Source: Chryseobacterium defluvii
Lineage (GTDB): Bacteria; Bacteroidota; Bacteroidia; Flavobacteriales; Weeksellaceae
Assembly: GCF_014204415.1 (NCBI RefSeq)
Contig: NZ_JACHLE010000001.1
Coordinates: forward strand, 868,001 to 932,000
DNA length: 64,000 nucleotides
Reading direction: 5' to 3'
Under the pieces are notes generated by a model that had not been told where the DNA came from, made no database searches, and was given only the letters and a program-made list of their open reading frames with translations. Below are positions 60,889 to 64,000 of the stretch, one piece after another (the stretch's first letter is position 1; the number at the start of each line of letters is the position of its first letter). The position numbers and the translations under genes were made by a program.

Positions 60889-61791
60889 TTAGATACATCT
60901 TTTTGTTGTATCAATGATTTGTTTCATCCAGGAGTATTCTTCCAGATTTTTAAGTTTTATAAGCAGCTCATGAGGTATCTTTTTTAAACCGATTAATGTT
61001 CCGGCAATTTGCCCGGCTATAGAAGCGTTGGTATCCGTATCACCACCTGAGTTTATTATTTCCTGAAACATTTTTTCTATTCCCAGATCAATAATTCGAG
61101 TAGAACAATAAATAGCAAAAGGAACAGAATTTACAACATATCCATTGTTTCCCAGCTTTGCTATATCTGCAATAGCTGTTGTTGAATGATATCTGCTAAT
61201 ATCAATTAATCTGTCCCTTACACTGGTATCAGGAATTTCGGGAATAATGATATCAAAAAGATTATTATTACCATCCCATTTGCCGTTTAAAACTGCTTTT
61301 ATTGACAAATATACCGCCAAAGCGCCGGCAAAAGCTTCATCATTTCTATGGGTAATTTTACATGCATCAAAGATATTTTCTCTGGTTATTCCCGGAAAAA
61401 AAGCAAATGGAGCTATTCTCATAGCGGGACCGTTACCTGCCGCAAATTCCCCTGCCCTCCCTGTCTGGGTCCAGTGAAAACCGGCATCATTATCTAAAAT
61501 AGCTTTAAGCGTAGCTGCTCCAACTCCAATTAGTTTATGATTTCTATAATACTCGCTGAATTTTTTCAGAAGCTTTTGAGGGTCAAAACTTTCTGCAGAT
61601 AAAATTTCACAAGTTGCGAGTGTTAGCTGAGTATCATCTGTGATCTGCCATTTTCGTAATTTGGTTTTCTTTTTACCCCAGTAGTATATTTGTGAATCAT
61701 CAGTTGATACTTCATTTTCATAACTGCTTCCCCAAGCATCTCCAATAGCCCCGCCAATTATACAAGCTTCAAATTTATCATCATTCTTCAT
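60889..61791 (-). CDS. ADP-ribosylglycohydrolase family protein
   Basis: A 300-residue enzyme of the ADP-ribosyl-glycohydrolase (ARH/DraG) family. Metal-binding motifs are GGAIGDAWGSSYENE near residues 13-27, ITDDTQLTLATCEIL near 50-64, and the C-terminal NSGGDTDTNASIAGQIAGTLIG near 250-271, whose acidic residues bind two Mg ions. The normal reaction is removal of ADP-ribose from proteins, nucleic acids or small molecules. No ADP-ribosyltransferase is adjacent, so a dedicated toxin/antidote pair is not indicated. Cytoplasmic. Confidence 0.9.
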   Translation of the reverse strand: MKNDDKFEACIIGGAIGDAWGSSYENEVSTDDSQIYYWGKKKTKLRKWQITDDTQLTLATCEILSAESFDPQKLLKKFSEYYRNHKLIGVGAATLKAILDNDAGFHWTQTGRAGEFAAGNGPAMRIAPFAFFPGITRENIFDACKITHRNDEAFAGALAVYLSIKAVLNGKWDGNNNLFDIIIPEIPDTSVRDRLIDISRYHSTTAIADIAKLGNNGYVVNSVPFAIYCSTRIIDLGIEKMFQEIINSGGDTDTNASIAGQIAGTLIGLKKIPHELLIKLKNLEEYSWMKQIIDTTKRCI

Positions 61792-61865
61792 CCATAGAAA
61801 GCTATATTAAAAATGCTTAAAAAGATTCTCTATTTACAGGCATAGAATTTTCAACCCTGCAACAT

Positions 61866-62441
61866 TTATTTCAAATACTTAGTAATAGCCTCATCCGTTG
61901 GGTTTGTAGTGCTTACAAAAGAGTCTATAAGCTTTCCGTTTTCATCGATCAAAAATTTCGTAAAATTCCAAAGGACAGTCGAGTTTTTTACTCCGTTTAG
62001 TTCTTTTTCTGTCAGATATTTAAAGATTGGAGCCGTATCATCCCCTTTTACGGAAACTTTTGCTGCCATAGGGAATGTCACGCCATAATTCTTTTGACAG
62101 AATGCACCGATCTCCGAATTAGTTCCCGGTTCCTGCCCTCCGAAATTATTAGCAGGAAAACCGACGATCACCAGTTTATCTTTGTGGTCTTCATACAGTT
62201 TTTCAAGATCCGCATATTGTGGCGTAAATCCACATTCGGAGGCTGTATTGACAATGAGGATCTTTTTTCCTTTAAAATCGGCAAAATTAATTTCCTTACC
62301 ATCAAGGCTTTCTACCTTGAAATCATATATTGTTTTTCCCATAAGTTCGTTGGTTTTAGCTTTGGATATTTCACTTTTCTGATTGGTGCAATTCTGCAGG
62401 AAGGCTACAAAAGAAAGCAGTACTAAGAAGATCTTTTTCAT
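61866..62441 (-). CDS. Glutathione peroxidase family lipoprotein
   Basis: I start at 62441, giving MKKIFLVLLSFVAFLQNC as a lipoprotein signal; a longer frame to 62477 adds a polar leader that would spoil it. The peroxidatic Cys is in NTASECGFTPQYADLEKLY, the catalytic Gln in GFPANNFGGQEPG, and the Trp in STVLWNFTKFLID, completing the thiol-peroxidase active site with Cys instead of selenocysteine. A second Cys in IGAFCQKNYGVTFPM could act as the resolving residue, suggesting thioredoxin rather than glutathione as reductant. The lipobox places it in the cell envelope facing the periplasm. The LolA-like gene lies just upstream, 36 bases away. Confidence 0.88.
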   Translation of the reverse strand: MKKIFLVLLSFVAFLQNCTNQKSEISKAKTNELMGKTIYDFKVESLDGKEINFADFKGKKILIVNTASECGFTPQYADLEKLYEDHKDKLVIVGFPANNFGGQEPGTNSEIGAFCQKNYGVTFPMAAKVSVKGDDTAPIFKYLTEKELNGVKNSTVLWNFTKFLIDENGKLIDSFVSTTNPTDEAITKYLK

Positions 62442-62477
62442 TCGTATAATTTTAGTTGGCAGTGTTGCCGTATTCAT

Positions 62478-63140
62478 TTAAAACTTGAAAATATTGGCAG
62501 GAAATGCTTTATTGATGTCTATTTTATTGATCAGCATTACATAGTCTCCGTCTTTTTTAAGGCTGATGGATTCTATTCTGAAAGGCATTGCCAAATTTCC
62601 CACTTTTTTATAATCGGAATAATTCAGTGTTTCGTCTTTTTTTATTTCCCTTAAAAGCATGTAAGTTTTTGTATCAAAGTAGTAGATATTCTTATTCACA
62701 TTTTTTGTAAGCTCCACCTTGTGGCAGTAAATACTTCCTATTTTTTCTTTTCCTAAGTATTTTGCTTCGAAACCTTTATTCTCCCAGTCTATAAAATCGT
62801 TATCAAAATTTTCCGGCACATATTCCTTGTATTCCTGGAGTTTATTAGCAGCATAGTTCATGGCATATCCTTTATTACCATCATATCCTTCAATGGCAGT
62901 TTCTTTGTTATTGATGGTAATTACTGTTTTGGTAAGATTGGGGCGCTGCTGATAAATTTTAATGGCATATTCATCTTTGATACCCAGAATTACCTTTCCC
63001 TGAAGCAGTACTGAATTCAAAAGCTTCCAATTCGTTAATCCCCCGGATAATTCAATGTTTTTATCTATAATCTCCTTTGCTGTCTGGGCAAAAGTAAATT
63101 GTGAAAATATCAGGACGAAAACAAAAAATAATTTCTTCAT
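62478..63140 (-). CDS. Exported LolA/LolB-like fold protein
   Basis: A 220-residue protein with a signal peptide ending FTFAQ. The sequence fits the outer-membrane lipoprotein-sorting-protein-like fold: an N-terminal helix (AKEIIDKNIELSGGLTNWKLLNSVLLQGKVI), then strands with YDGNKGYAMNY, GSIYCHKVELTKNVNKNIYYFDTKTYMLLREI and NLAMPFRIESISLKKD. Its exact role is not known. Being in the same strand run as the peroxidase lipoprotein suggests cotranscription. Confidence 0.7.
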   Translation of the reverse strand: MKKLFFVFVLIFSQFTFAQTAKEIIDKNIELSGGLTNWKLLNSVLLQGKVILGIKDEYAIKIYQQRPNLTKTVITINNKETAIEGYDGNKGYAMNYAANKLQEYKEYVPENFDNDFIDWENKGFEAKYLGKEKIGSIYCHKVELTKNVNKNIYYFDTKTYMLLREIKKDETLNYSDYKKVGNLAMPFRIESISLKKDGDYVMLINKIDINKAFPANIFKF

Positions 63141-63192
63141 TAATTCAATTTATAATTCAAATATAAGGCTTTTGTGGGAAGGCGAAAAGGTG

Positions 63193-63320
63193 AATTTGCA
63201 AAATCGTAAAGTGGTGAAATCGCAAAACTGCTAAATTGCTAAATTGTTAAATTGTTTATGGAATTAAAGCTTTTTTGCAACTTTACGATTTTACGGTTTT
63301 GCGGTTCAACAGTTTTACCT
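63193..63320. repeat. Converging octad arrays upstream of kdsB's end
   Basis: Left: eight 8-mers from 63193 to 63256 (AATTTGCA, AAATCGTA, AAGTGGTG, AAATCGCA, AAACTGCT, AAATTGCT, AAATTGTT, AAATTGTT). Right: six 8-mers from 63273 to 63320 (TTTTGCAA, CTTTACGA, TTTTACGG, TTTTGCGG, TTCAACAG, TTTTACCT), the degenerate inverse. Period exactly 8. It lies downstream of kdsB and upstream of the LolA-like gene. Confidence 0.68.
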
Positions 63321-63324
63321 TTAT

Positions 63325-64000
63325 TTAAATTAGCTTTCTCGCTTTTTCCAGATCTTCAGGGGTATCTATTCCTACTCCAATGAAATTGGTCTCTATCATT
63401 CTGATCTTCATTCCATATTCCAGATAGCGGATGCATTCGATCTTTTCGGATATTTCCAGCGGTTTCATTTCCAGTTTTGAGAACTGTAATAAGGCGTGCT
63501 TTCTGAAAGCATATACCCCGATATGCTTAAAATAGCTTACATTATAAGAAGCTTCCCTATGATAAGGAATAACAGAACGGCTGAAATACAATGCAAAACC
63601 ATTATTATCTGTAATAACCTTTACATTATTAGGATTTTCAATCTCTTCTTTTTCCATAAGCTCTATTTTTAAAGAAGCCAGAGAGATCTCCTGATGATGG
63701 TCTTCTTTAAAGACTTCTATGAGTTGCTTCAACGGTTCGGTCTTAAGGAAAGGCTCATCCCCCTGAACATTGATCACAATGTCACATTCTATATTCTGAA
63801 CCGCTTCCGCAATACGGTCACTTCCCGTTTCATGCTGTCCTGTCATTACGGCTTTTCCGCCATTTTTAACGATCTCATCAAAGATAATTTCAGAGTCCGT
63901 GGCCACAAAAACTTCATCGAACAGATCTGTTTCCACAACATTCTGATAAGTAGTGGTAATGACGGTTTTTTCTCCTAATACCTGCATCAGCTTTCCCGGA
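63325..64000 (-). CDS. kdsB: CMP-KDO synthetase (3-deoxy-manno-octulosonate cytidylyltransferase), 5' end outside the window
   Basis: The frame runs off the right edge; the first visible residues are P-G-K-L-M-Q-V-L-G, matching the R-F-P-G-K motif near residue 16-20 of KdsB, so roughly 20 residues are missing. Visible family segments are [76 protein letters not shown] and the C-terminal [18 protein letters not shown]. It activates KDO with CTP for attachment to lipid A. KdsA is encoded about 39 kb away in the same window and strand. Confidence 0.93.
   Translation of the reverse strand, partial: PGKLMQVLGEKTVITTTYQNVVETDLFDEVFVATDSEIIFDEIVKNGGKAVMTGQHETGSDRIAEAVQNIECDIVINVQGDEPFLKTEPLKQLIEVFKEDHHQEISLASLKIELMEKEEIENPNNVKVITDNNGFALYFSRSVIPYHREASYNVSYFKHIGVYAFRKHALLQFSKLEMKPLEISEKIECIRYLEYGMKIRMIETNFIGVGIDTPEDLEKARKLI

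Noticed and set aside
60889-61791. ADP-ribosylation toxin/antidote pair
   Set aside because: The glycohydrolase has no neighbouring ADP-ribosyltransferase.

Overview
The window looks like a chromosome segment of a Flavobacteriia bacterium, most likely Chryseobacterium or a close relative. It is AT-rich. It carries a short RpoD, promoter -7 boxes of the form TAnnTTTG, a protein with a type IX secretion (T9SS) C-terminal signal, a TonB-dependent receptor, DUF2723 and DUF3857 proteins, an atpD-atpC pair, and many secreted proteins opening with a V-G-I-N-T motif after the signal peptide. No tRNA, rRNA, CRISPR array, prophage or complete insertion sequence was recognised.

Layout. 0-2 kb: two tandem VGINT surface proteins. 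1.8-5.8 kb: a kinase-like phosphotransferase, an ArsR/SRPBCC/YdeI operon, a DUF4256 protein and a lipoprotein. 6-11 kb: a 1630-residue T9SS cell-surface protein. 11-17 kb: threonine aldolase family enzyme, DtxR regulator, S1/P1 nuclease, RpoD, lipoprotein, FAD monooxygenase. 17-21 kb: copper island on the minus strand (HYC_CC_PP protein, DUF3347 protein, large multicopper oxidase with a possible CopB-like tail). 21-30 kb: TonB receptor, KdsA, DUF1697, a polytopic membrane protein and a DUF2723 membrane protein. 30-33 kb: a cysteine/cysteate synthase-like enzyme followed by an alpha-oxoamine synthase, a pair that fits sulfonolipid (capnine/sulfobacin) synthesis.

33-52 kb is the most unusual region. 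Almost everything is on the minus strand. It alternates VGINT/fibre-like surface proteins, a 1107-residue thrombospondin-repeat protein, two copies of a two-gene helix-turn-helix cassette, and four paralogous regulators. Three of the regulators have an exported TPR domain, one membrane span and a cytoplasmic LuxR-like C-terminus. The two adjacent full-length regulators share almost the same DNA-binding half but differ in the TPR half. The fourth regulator has lost the TPR part. One HTH cassette carries an in-frame TGA where its sister has the Trp codon TGG, and the other has an extra 54-codon HTH frame in front. I read this as a membrane-signalled surface-protein expression locus that is duplicating and decaying.

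53-64 kb is mostly housekeeping: atpC/atpD, ribF, a DUF3857/transglutaminase protein, MmcQ/YjbR, an NAD(P)-binding protein, ADP-ribosylglycohydrolase, a lipoprotein glutathione peroxidase, a LolA-like protein, and the start-truncated kdsB at the window edge.

A second theme runs through the spacers. Many intergenic gaps contain degenerate arrays with a strict 7-, 8- or 9-base period, usually as two converging (inverted) arrays. One sits between atpD and atpC and another carries the ribF promoter.
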